DNA of 64,000 nt, taken from Streptomyces sp. RKAG290. Its GTDB lineage: Bacteria > Actinomycetota > Actinomycetes > Streptomycetales > Streptomycetaceae. Below, one piece after another: positions 53,989 to 61,120 of the stretch (its first letter is position 1; the number at the start of each line of letters is the position of its first letter). The translations under genes were made by a program, and so were the position numbers. The notes beneath the pieces are model-generated. The model made no database searches. It was not told where the DNA came from and saw nothing but the letters and a program-made list of their open reading frames with translations. The stretch is taken from assembly GCF_023701695.1 (NCBI RefSeq), contig NZ_JAJOZC010000001.1, positions 372,001 to 436,000 of the forward strand, in the 5' to 3' direction.

Positions 53989-54966
53989 TCAGTCGGCGAT
54001 ACGCAGGACCAGCTTGCCGGTCGACGTACGCCCTTCCATCAGCAGGTGCGCATCGGCGGCGTCGGACAGTGCGAACTCGGCCGTCACCGGGAGGTTCACG
54101 TGGCCGTCGGTCACCGTCCGGAAGGCGCGTTCGGCGAGCGCGCGGAGCGTGGCGGGGTCGGACGCGGCCAGCTCCAGGATCGAGAAGCCGGCGACCGACC
54201 TGCTCGCCGGGTAGAGCTCGGGCTGCCCGACCTGCCAGGGCCGGCCGCCGCCCGCGTTGCCGAAGGAGACCAGGCGCCCGAACACGGCCAGCGTGTCGAG
54301 TCCGCGCCGCAGGGTGTCCCCGCCGACCGGGTCGAGCACCAGGTCGACGCCCCGGCCACCGGTGGCCCGGCGTGCTTCGGCCGGGAACGTGTCGCCGACG
54401 AAGACCTCGTCGTAGCCGTGGGCGAGGGCGTACTCCGCCTTCGCGGCCGAGGACACCACGCCGTAGACAGCACTGGCACCGGCGGCGCGGGCCAGCTGCC
54501 CGGCCACCGTGCCGACTCCGCCCGCCGCGCCCTGCACCAGCACCGTCTCCCCGGCCCGCAGCCGGCCGATCTCGTGCAGCAGGGCGTGGGCGGTCGGCAG
54601 CACGGTGGGGAGAGTGGCCCCGGTGCGCAGGTCCACGCCTTCCGGGAGCGGGAAGACGGTGGCTGCCGGTGCCGTCACGACCTCCGCGTATCCGCCGCGA
54701 TCCAGGAACGCCGCGACCTCCTGCCCGGGGCGCAGGCCCTCGACGCCCTCGCCGACCGCCCGGATCCGGCCCGAGATCTCCAGGCCGGGGACGAAGGGGA
54801 GCGCGGGCACCCGGTACCCCTCGGCGCGGGCCTTGACGTCCGCGAAGTTGACGCCGGCGTAGGCGGCGTCGATGGTCACCTGACCGGGGCCGGGCTCGGG
54901 TACGACCGTCTCGACGACGGTCAGCACCTCGGGCCCGCCGTACTCCTTGAACTCGACCACACGCAT
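53989..54966 (-). CDS. NADPH:quinone oxidoreductase / zinc-less MDR dehydrogenase
   Basis: A 325-residue medium-chain reductase of the quinone-oxidoreductase (zeta-crystallin) group. It begins MRVVEFKEYGGPEVLTVVE and lacks the structural and catalytic zinc Cys set. It carries the NADPH loop VLVQGAAGGVGTVAGQLARA and GVDLVLDPVGGDTLRRGL. It reduces quinones or activated alkenes. ATG at 54966 with GGGGGCGG upstream; in-frame extension to 54996 runs into the operator region. It is divergent from an arsR gene whose spacer carries repeated GAACACTC boxes, so it is the likely regulated target. Confidence 0.9.
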   Translation of the reverse strand: MRVVEFKEYGGPEVLTVVETVVPEPGPGQVTIDAAYAGVNFADVKARAEGYRVPALPFVPGLEISGRIRAVGEGVEGLRPGQEVAAFLDRGGYAEVVTAPAATVFPLPEGVDLRTGATLPTVLPTAHALLHEIGRLRAGETVLVQGAAGGVGTVAGQLARAAGASAVYGVVSSAAKAEYALAHGYDEVFVGDTFPAEARRATGGRGVDLVLDPVGGDTLRRGLDTLAVFGRLVSFGNAGGGRPWQVGQPELYPASRSVAGFSILELAASDPATLRALAERAFRTVTDGHVNLPVTAEFALSDAADAHLLMEGRTSTGKLVLRIAD

Positions 54967-54989
54967 GACGGACCGCCCCCAGGAAGATA

Positions 54990-55039
54990 TGTTCAACGAA
55001 AAGCGAACACTCGGAGTGTAAGATATTCATCGAACACTC
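54990..55039. promoter_or_regulatory. Operator-rich spacer between quinone reductase and arsR
   Basis: Three overlapping signals: dyad TGTTC (54990-54994) / GAACA (55005-55009), dyad ACACT (55007-55011) / AGTGT (55015-55019), and a direct repeat GAACACTC at 55005-55012 and 55032-55039, 27 bp apart. The region is AT-rich against its surroundings. ArsR binding is inferred. Confidence 0.55.
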
Positions 55040-55070
55040 TGCAAGGGGTCACCGACACGGGGAGCGGGAC

Positions 55071-55412
55071 ATGCCCAACCAGCCTGCGAGCAGCGGACAC
55101 CGCGCCGCCCCGGCGCACACGGATCCCGCCGAGGTGTCGGTCCTGAGCGCCCTGTCCGCGCTGGCCGATCCGGTACGCCTCCAGCTGGTCCGCGACCTGG
55201 CGGGCTCCGAGGACTGGACGCGCAGCTGCGGAAGTTTCGACGTACCGGTCGGCAAGGCCGCACTCAGCCACCACTTCTCGGTGCTGCGCGGCGCGGGCCT
55301 GGTGGAACAGCGCGACATGGGCCCCAAACGGCTCAACCGCCTGCGCCGGGCGGAGTTCGAGGCCCGTTTCCCGGGCCTGCTGGACCTGCTGGTGCGGGCG
55401 GACGACGTCTGA
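55071..55412 (+). CDS. ArsR family (winged HTH) transcriptional repressor
   Basis: A 113-residue single-domain repressor: VLSALSALADPVRLQLVRDLAGSE, then KAALSHHFSVLRGAGLVEQRDMG as recognition helix and wing. The metal-site Cys pair ELCVC of arsenic sensors is absent; one Cys (SCGSF) is present, so it may sense redox or electrophiles through a thiol, or another ligand. ATG at 55071 follows GGGGAGCGGG. Divergent from the quinone reductase; the shared spacer carries repeated half sites. Confidence 0.9.
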   Translation: MPNQPASSGHRAAPAHTDPAEVSVLSALSALADPVRLQLVRDLAGSEDWTRSCGSFDVPVGKAALSHHFSVLRGAGLVEQRDMGPKRLNRLRRAEFEARFPGLLDLLVRADDV

Positions 55413-55434
55413 CGCGTCCCTACGCGCACACGAA

Positions 55435-55469
55435 ACGGCCGGCGCCCCCGCTGACAGGGCGCCGGCCGT
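55435..55469. terminator. Bidirectional hairpin between arsR and aldo/keto reductase genes
   Basis: A 13-bp perfect stem (ACGGCCGGCGCCC / GGGCGCCGGCCGT) with a nine-base loop in the 69-bp gap between convergent stop codons. Confidence 0.75.
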
Positions 55470-55481
55470 GGTGCTCGTGCC

Positions 55482-56483
55482 TCAGCGGCGCTTGACGCCC
55501 TTCAGCAGCTTCTCGATCTTGGCCAGCTCCTTGTCGCTGAAGTCGAGGTTGCGTACCGCCTCGACGCTGTTCTCCAGCTGGGCGACGCTGCTCGCCCCGA
55601 CCACGGCGGAGGTGACCCGGCCGCCGCGCAGCACCCAGGCCAGCGCCAGCTGGGCCAGCGACTGACCGCGTCCGGAAGCCAGTTGGTCGAGCTCGCGGAG
55701 CCGGCCGACCAGCTCAGGGGTGACCGCATCGGCCGACAGGAAGGGGCTGCTGCCCGCGGCCCGTGAGCCTTCCGGGATGCCTTGGAGGTAGCGGTCGGAC
55801 AGGATGCCCTGCTCCAGCGGCGAGTACGCGATGGAGCCGGCGCCCAGGTCGTCGAGGGCCGTCAGCAGACCGTCCTCGACCCAGCGGTCGAGCATCGAGT
55901 AGCGCGGCTGGTGGATGAGCAGCGGGGTGCCGAGGTCCTTCAGGATCCGGGCGGCCTCCCGGGTCTGCTCGGCCGAGTAGTTGGAGACACCCACGTACAG
56001 TGCCTTGCCCTGCTGCACCGCCGAGTGGAGGGCGCCCATCGTCTCCTCGAGCGGGGTCTCGGGGTCGGGCCGGTGCGAGTAGAAGATGTCGACGTAGTCG
56101 AGCCCGAGACGGTTGAGGCTCTGGTCGAGCGAGGAGAGCAGGTTCTTGCGCGACCCCCACTCCCCGTACGGACCGTCCCACATCAGGTAGCCGGCCTTGG
56201 TGGAGACGATGATCTCGTCCCGGTGCCGGGCGAAGTCCGTCTTCAGCGCACGGCCCATCGCCGTCTCGGCGGACCCGGGCGGCGGACCGTAGTTGTTCGC
56301 CAGGTCGAAGTGGGTGATGCCGAGGTCGAACGCCCGGCGGAGGATCTGCCCCTGGGTCTCCGGCGTCCGGTCCCCGCCGAAGTTGTGCCACAGGCCGAGC
56401 GAGAGGGCCGGCAGCTTCAGACCACTGCGCCCGGTGCGCCGGTACGGCATGTCCTGGTAGCGGTCGGCGGACGGGATGTACAT
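55482..56483 (-). CDS. Aldo/keto reductase (YghZ / glyceraldehyde-3-phosphate reductase type)
   Basis: A 333-residue NADPH-dependent TIM-barrel reductase. The catalytic tetrad can be read: Asp and Tyr in HFDLANNYGPPPGSAE, Lys in IIVSTKAGYLMWDG and His in DIFYSHRPDPETPLEE. The long loop MWDGPYGEWGSRKNLL is a mark of the YghZ/Kv-beta-like subgroup, which reduces methylglyoxal and L-glyceraldehyde 3-phosphate. ATG at 56483 (MYIPSADRYQDMPYRR) with GGAG upstream is the family start; the upstream extension is not conserved. It is divergent from a LysR gene and may be its target. Confidence 0.92.
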   Translation of the reverse strand: MYIPSADRYQDMPYRRTGRSGLKLPALSLGLWHNFGGDRTPETQGQILRRAFDLGITHFDLANNYGPPPGSAETAMGRALKTDFARHRDEIIVSTKAGYLMWDGPYGEWGSRKNLLSSLDQSLNRLGLDYVDIFYSHRPDPETPLEETMGALHSAVQQGKALYVGVSNYSAEQTREAARILKDLGTPLLIHQPRYSMLDRWVEDGLLTALDDLGAGSIAYSPLEQGILSDRYLQGIPEGSRAAGSSPFLSADAVTPELVGRLRELDQLASGRGQSLAQLALAWVLRGGRVTSAVVGASSVAQLENSVEAVRNLDFSDKELAKIEKLLKGVKRR

Positions 56484-56633
56484 GCGGGGCTCCACGGGAG
56501 AGATCGTTCCGGTTCGCCCGGCAAGGTGCCGTTCGGCTGCGCCGGGCGAGGTGCAGGGGTCCAGGCTCGCCCACATCGATCCAGCAGTCCAACAGGAGAT
56601 TCAGCTTGGATTCAGCGTCTATATTTCTCAATC

Positions 56634-57524
56634 ATGGAGTTGCGCCAGCTGGAACACTTCGTCGCCGTCGCCCAGGAGCAGCATTTCACCCGGGCCGCCG
56701 AGCGCGTCGCCGTGTCGCAGTCCGGCCTGTCCGCCTCCGTCCGGGCGCTGGAGCAGGAGCTGCGGACCCCCTTGTTCAGCCGGACCACGCGCAGCGTACG
56801 GCTGACGGAGGCCGGGCGCGCGCTGCTGGTGGAGGCCGAGCGCACCCTGGCGGGTGCCCGTGCGGCGAAGGATGCCGTCGATGCCGTACGGGGGCTGTTG
56901 CGCGGCACCCTGTCGGTGGGCGTCGAGCAGTGCGTGGCCGGGGTGAGTCTCCCCCGGCTGCTCGCCGCCTTCCACCGTGAGCATCCGCACATGGAGATCC
57001 GGCTCCGCCAGGAGGGCACGACGAGCCTGGTGGACGGGGTGGCCGGCGGGCGTCTCGACATCGCCTTCGCCGCCACGGTCAGCTCCGTGGAGTGGCGCGG
57101 CGAGCTGGTTCCGCTGGCCCGTGAGCCGATGGTCCTGCTCTGCGCCCCCGGCCACCGGCTGGCCGCGGCGGAGCGGGCCGGGTGGGACGAACTGCCCGGC
57201 GAGCCGTTCATCGACTTCCACCCTGACTGGGGTCCGCGCCGCGCCGCCGACGAGGCGTTCGCGGCCGCGCGGGTACGCCGCACGGTGGCGCTGGAGGTCA
57301 ACGACGTGCACAGCCTGCTGGAGCTGGTGCACGAGGGGCTCGGCATCGCCGTAGTGCCCCATCACTTCTCCCGCAAGCCCGAGGCGCGTGGCCTGGTGGC
57401 GGTGCGTCTGGACGGGCCGGAGCAGCCCTACTACGAAAGCGTCGTGGTGCTTCCGGACGCCCCGGCCAGGAGCCCTGGGGCGCGAGCGCTGCTGGCTCTG
57501 GTGCGGGAGAAGAACGGGCACTGA
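56634..57524 (+). CDS. LysR family transcriptional regulator
   Basis: A 296-residue regulator with the standard N-terminal HTH (MELRQLEHFVAVAQEQHFTRAAERVAVSQSGLSASVRALEQEL split) at residues 1-60 and a periplasmic-binding-like effector domain (LSVGVEQCVAGVSLPRLLAAF; MVLLCAPGHRLAAAERAG; VHSLLELVHEGLGIAVVPHHF). ATG at 56634. A TATATT at 56620-56625 lies too close to serve this start by a normal leader, and no good ribosome site is seen, so a leaderless message is possible. Divergent from the aldo/keto reductase. Its stop lies in a GC minisatellite shared with the convergent methyltransferase. Confidence 0.92.
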   Translation: MELRQLEHFVAVAQEQHFTRAAERVAVSQSGLSASVRALEQELRTPLFSRTTRSVRLTEAGRALLVEAERTLAGARAAKDAVDAVRGLLRGTLSVGVEQCVAGVSLPRLLAAFHREHPHMEIRLRQEGTTSLVDGVAGGRLDIAFAATVSSVEWRGELVPLAREPMVLLCAPGHRLAAAERAGWDELPGEPFIDFHPDWGPRRAADEAFAAARVRRTVALEVNDVHSLLELVHEGLGIAVVPHHFSRKPEARGLVAVRLDGPEQPYYESVVVLPDAPARSPGARALLALVREKNGH

Positions 57525-57536
57525 GCCGGGGCCGGG

Positions 57537-57631
57537 GCGCGGCGGCTCAGCCGGGGCCCCGGGCGCGGCGGCTCAGCCGGTTCCCGGGCGCGGCGGCTCA
57601 GCCGGTTCCCCGGGCGCGGCGGCTCAGCCGG
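57537..57631. repeat. GC-rich minisatellite: four ~26-bp units between convergent stop codons
   Basis: An 18-bp core (GCGCGGCGGCTCAGCCGG) occurs at 57537, 57563, 57588 and 57614, with spacers of 7-8 bases differing mainly in C-run length. Each core contains TCA, which reads as TGA stop on the minus strand. The stop of the methyltransferase gene lies in the last unit. Confidence 0.85.
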
Positions 57632-58367
57632 TTCCCGGCTGCCCGGACCGGGCGGCGGCCAGCACGAACCACCTGGCCGGCAGGTCGATCCGGGTACCGT
57701 CGGGCAGCTTCTCGGTCTGCGGCAGGGCGGTTTCACCACTGTCCAAGGTGGTCAGCCCGGCCGCCCGCAGGAGGTCCGGCACCTCCTCCTCGGTGGCGCC
57801 CGCCGGTTTCAGCCCGTGCTCGAAGACCCGCCGCAGCTTCTCGGGCGGCCCGTCCGGTCCCTGGGAAGCGCGCTGGAGCACGTCCTTGGAGGCCGGGGTC
57901 AGCTCGGCGACGAAGGCCCGGCCGCGTTCCCCCAGCAGGGTCGCCACGGCCGCGGCCACCGCGGGCCTGGCTCCGGCCTCGCTCTGGTGGATCACCGCCC
58001 GCATGTACACGTTGGCGTCGCCGACCCGCTCGTGCAGGGCCCGTACCGCGTCACCGTCGGTCAGATCGAGCTGGGCGAATTCGGCGACGCCCTCGGTGTC
58101 CGCCCGGCGGGCGTGGCCGATTGCGGCGTGCGAGAGGTCCACACCGATCGCGCGGGCGAACCGGGTGGCCAGGTAGCGGGTCTGGGTGCCGTTGCCGCAG
58201 CCGAGGTCGACGACGGGCAGTGCGGCGTCGGCGTACGGCAGGAGCAGCTCGCTGTGCGGTACGGCGCTCAATGACGGGTCGGCATCCCAGATCGCCTCAC
58301 CCGGCGCGTCCGACGTCGCCGCCCAGAAGCCTTCCCATGCCTCACGGTAACGCTGCGACACATCCAT
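57624..58367 (-). CDS. Class I SAM-dependent methyltransferase
   Basis: A 247-residue Rossmann methyltransferase. Motif I is VVDLGCGNGTQTRYLA, with RAIGVDLSHAAIGHARR as the acidic loop and AEFAQLDLTDGDAV as the adenine-binding region. It resembles Methyltransf_25/11 proteins. The C-terminal ARWFVLAAARSGQPGTG runs into the minisatellite, whose last unit supplies the stop codon. ATG at 58367 follows GGGAG. Between two unrelated genes; substrate unknown. Confidence 0.87.
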   Translation of the reverse strand: MDVSQRYREAWEGFWAATSDAPGEAIWDADPSLSAVPHSELLLPYADAALPVVDLGCGNGTQTRYLATRFARAIGVDLSHAAIGHARRADTEGVAEFAQLDLTDGDAVRALHERVGDANVYMRAVIHQSEAGARPAVAAAVATLLGERGRAFVAELTPASKDVLQRASQGPDGPPEKLRRVFEHGLKPAGATEEEVPDLLRAAGLTTLDSGETALPQTEKLPDGTRIDLPARWFVLAAARSGQPGTG

Positions 58368-58478
58368 ACGCACTCCCGAGTCCCGTCACGCCGAGGCACT
58401 TTGCTCAACAACGGAGTACCGTCCCGCGCTGCTCAGGGCAAGGGTACGCACATGATCGTCAAGCGGGAGCGCGCTCCT

Positions 58479-60923
58479 TCACCGAACGTTCGAACCCGGG
58501 CGCGGCACGCGTGGGAGTGCCAGTTCGAACCAGACGGTCTTGCCGCGGGCCGTGGTGCTCGTGCCCCACTCCCGGGCGAGGCTGCTCACCACCACGAGGC
58601 CGCGGCCGAACTCGTCGTGCGCGGTGGCGTCCAGGAGGGCGGCCGGGGCGGGCTCGTCGTCACTGACCTCGCAGAGCAGGGCGCCGGTGCGGACCAGCCG
58701 GAGCCCGATGTGATGGGTGCGGCCGTGCTTCACGGCGTTGGTGACGAGCTCGCTGACCATCAGCTCGGCCGCCTCCACGGCGTCCGGCAGCTCCCAGTCG
58801 AGCAGCATCCCGCGCACCAGGCGGCGGGCGCGGGCCACTTCCCGCGGGTCCAGGGCGAGTTGCCACTCGGCGACGTCGCCGTCGGGAATGCCGTTGAGCC
58901 GGGCCATCAGCAGCGCGACGTCGTCCTTGCGGCCGCCGCTGGGGTTCAGTGCGCGGATGATCGTGTCGCACGCGTCGTCCATCGACGCCGCGGGGTGCGC
59001 GGCGGAGGCGCAGAGTGCGGCCAGTCCGGCACCGATGTCCTGGCCCCGCACCTCGACAAGACCGTCGGTGCAGAGCACCAGCCGGTCGCCCGGCCGGACC
59101 CGCACGGTCGCGGTCGCGAAGGCGACCCCGCCGACCCCGATCGGTGCGCCGGTCGGCAGGTCGAGCAGCTCGGCCCGGCCGTCCTCCGCCCGCACCAGCA
59201 CCGGCGGGATGTGGCCGGCGTTGGCGATCTGGAGTTCGGAGCGGATGGGGTCGTACACCGCGTAGAGGCAGGTGGCCAGATACTGCTCGCCGAGCCGCTG
59301 GGCCAGGTCGTCGAGGTTGCGCAGCAACTGGGCCGGCGGCATCTCCATGGTGGCCATCGTCAGTACCGCCGTGCGCAACTGGCCCATCATCGCGGCTGAG
59401 TTGAGGCCGTGCCCCATCACGTCGCCGACCACGAGCGCGGTCCGGGAGCCGGGCAGCTTGACCGAGTCGAACCAGTCGCCGCCGACCCTGCCGAGCCGGG
59501 CACCGGGCAGGTAGCGGGTGGCGATGTCGCAGCCGGCCATGCGCGGGTCGATCTGGGGCAGCATGCTGTCCTGGAGCGTCTCGGCGACGTTCTCCTGGTA
59601 GGTGTACATGCGGGCGTTGTCGAGGACGAGCCCGGCGCGGGCCGCGAGTTCGGCGCCGGTGGTGCGGTCCATGTCGTCGAAGGGTTCCCGGCCGGGGCGT
59701 CGCATCAGGACCATGAAGCCGAGCACCACGTCGCGGGCCTTGAGCGGCACGATGAGCAGGGAGCGGTGGGTGATCAGCGGACGCAGGTCGCGCTTCTCGA
59801 ACTCGCCCGAGATCCGGCTGCTCAACTCCTCGCTGACGTACGGGACGATGACCGGTTCGCCGGTGACCATGCACTGGAAGAACGGGGTGTGCTCGGGGAA
59901 GGCGATGGACTCGCCGACCGGCACGGTGTCGTCCCAGCGGCCCGGTTCGTCGTTGTGCTCGACCCAGACCCGGTGCCAGATCGTCGTGACGTCGGGCGGT
60001 CCGTCCGGGAAGCCCTCACCGGCCAGGACCGCGGCACGCAGATGGGTACCCGCGAAGTCCGTGAAGCGGGGCACCGCGGCACTGGTGACCTCGCGGATGG
60101 TGCGCTCCAGGTCGAGAGAGGTGCCGATGCGGCCGCTGACCTCGTTCAGGAATTCCAGCCGCTCACGGACCGCCGCGTACTCGAGGTCCAGCTCGGGGCG
60201 GGGCGCCGCGCGGGGCACGGGCTGCCCCTCGGCCGGGTGCTGCGGACCGTCGGAGATCCGGTGTCCGGTGCGCTGCGGCACTCCCCAGTCGGGGGTCACC
60301 GGGATCCGGTCGTGCCGACTGAAGTCCAGTACCGGATAGCCGAGTTCGAGGACCTGGGAGACGATCCTGGTGGCCTCGTGGACGCTCATGCTGGGCAGGA
60401 TCTCGGGCAGCCGCCCGGACAGCTCCCGGTAGCCGGGGAAGTCGGTGTGCAGGGCGAACGCCGGCGCGACAGTCTCGGCGTTCCGGCCCTTTCCCTGCTC
60501 ACTGCCGCGCAGTTGCGCGGTGTCGGCGGCGAGCACGAGCAGCCGCTCGGGTCCTGGGCCGACGAGCGGATAGGCCCACCACAGGACCTCGATCCGGCCG
60601 CGGTCCGGTTCGTCCAACCGGGCCCGGCCCGCTGTCGGGTAGGCGGCGGTGCCGAGGGAGCCGTCGAGGTCCCGTCCGGATCCGGCGTCCGGCCCGTCCG
60701 GTGCGGGCACGCCGTGTTCCGGTAACGCCCCGGCGACCGGGAGCAGTTCACCGGCCGGACAGCCGACCGCGTCCTGCCGGGCGACACCGAAGAGCTTCCT
60801 CGCGCCGGTCGACCAGTGCGACACGAGTCCGTGCACATCGACGACGACCACGGCGAGCGGCACACGGCCCGCCGAGGCGTCACGCTGCTGTGGTGTCCTC
60901 TGCGACGGCACACCGAGGTCCAT
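58479..60923 (-). CDS. SpoIIE-type PP2C phosphatase with PAS, GAF and HATPase domains; contains a TTA codon
   Basis: An 814-residue cytoplasmic regulator of the RsbU/SpoIIE class that controls anti-sigma/anti-anti-sigma switches. Order: PAS-like (~20-130; VVVDVHGLVSHWSTGARKLFGV), GAF (~255-440; DLERTIREVTSAAV), PP2C phosphatase (~440-660; GGDWFDSV at 481, DVMGHGLNSAAMM at 501, with metal-binding Asp residues), and a C-terminal RsbW-like HATPase (~685-810; AAELMVSELVTNAVKHGR). Thus it may both dephosphorylate and phosphorylate partner proteins. Codon 67 (Leu, bases 60723-60725 on the complement) is TTA, the only in-frame TTA I found in the window, which would make translation depend on the bldA tRNA. 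ATG at 60923 follows AAGGAG. Confidence 0.93.
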   Translation of the reverse strand: MDLGVPSQRTPQQRDASAGRVPLAVVVVDVHGLVSHWSTGARKLFGVARQDAVGCPAGELLPVAGALPEHGVPAPDGPDAGSGRDLDGSLGTAAYPTAGRARLDEPDRGRIEVLWWAYPLVGPGPERLLVLAADTAQLRGSEQGKGRNAETVAPAFALHTDFPGYRELSGRLPEILPSMSVHEATRIVSQVLELGYPVLDFSRHDRIPVTPDWGVPQRTGHRISDGPQHPAEGQPVPRAAPRPELDLEYAAVRERLEFLNEVSGRIGTSLDLERTIREVTSAAVPRFTDFAGTHLRAAVLAGEGFPDGPPDVTTIWHRVWVEHNDEPGRWDDTVPVGESIAFPEHTPFFQCMVTGEPVIVPYVSEELSSRISGEFEKRDLRPLITHRSLLIVPLKARDVVLGFMVLMRRPGREPFDDMDRTTGAELAARAGLVLDNARMYTYQENVAETLQDSMLPQIDPRMAGCDIATRYLPGARLGRVGGDWFDSVKLPGSRTALVVGDVMGHGLNSAAMMGQLRTAVLTMATMEMPPAQLLRNLDDLAQRLGEQYLATCLYAVYDPIRSELQIANAGHIPPVLVRAEDGRAELLDLPTGAPIGVGGVAFATATVRVRPGDRLVLCTDGLVEVRGQDIGAGLAALCASAAHPAASMDDACDTIIRALNPSGGRKDDVALLMARLNGIPDGDVAEWQLALDPREVARARRLVRGMLLDWELPDAVEAAELMVSELVTNAVKHGRTHHIGLRLVRTGALLCEVSDDEPAPAALLDATAHDEFGRGLVVVSSLAREWGTSTTARGKTVWFELALPRVPRPGSNVR

Positions 60924-61120
60924 GGGTGGAAGGCTCCTTCCCCACCGCAAGGTTCTGCGGTACGTGACTCCACGGTACGGGTCCGCGACCGGCGCTCGCC
61001 GGGCATCGGCACAATCACCGCCCCGAGGTGGTGCGCCCCGCGTGCCGGGCGGCGCACCACCGGTTGCGGGACCGGTCACGCGCCCCACGGATCCGCGGGG
61101 CGCACCGGCCCGCCGGACGC

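Noticed and set aside
57537..57631. Repeat array as a CRISPR
   Set aside because: Units are ~26 bp with only 7-8 bases between 18-bp cores, no unique spacers of normal length and no cas genes.
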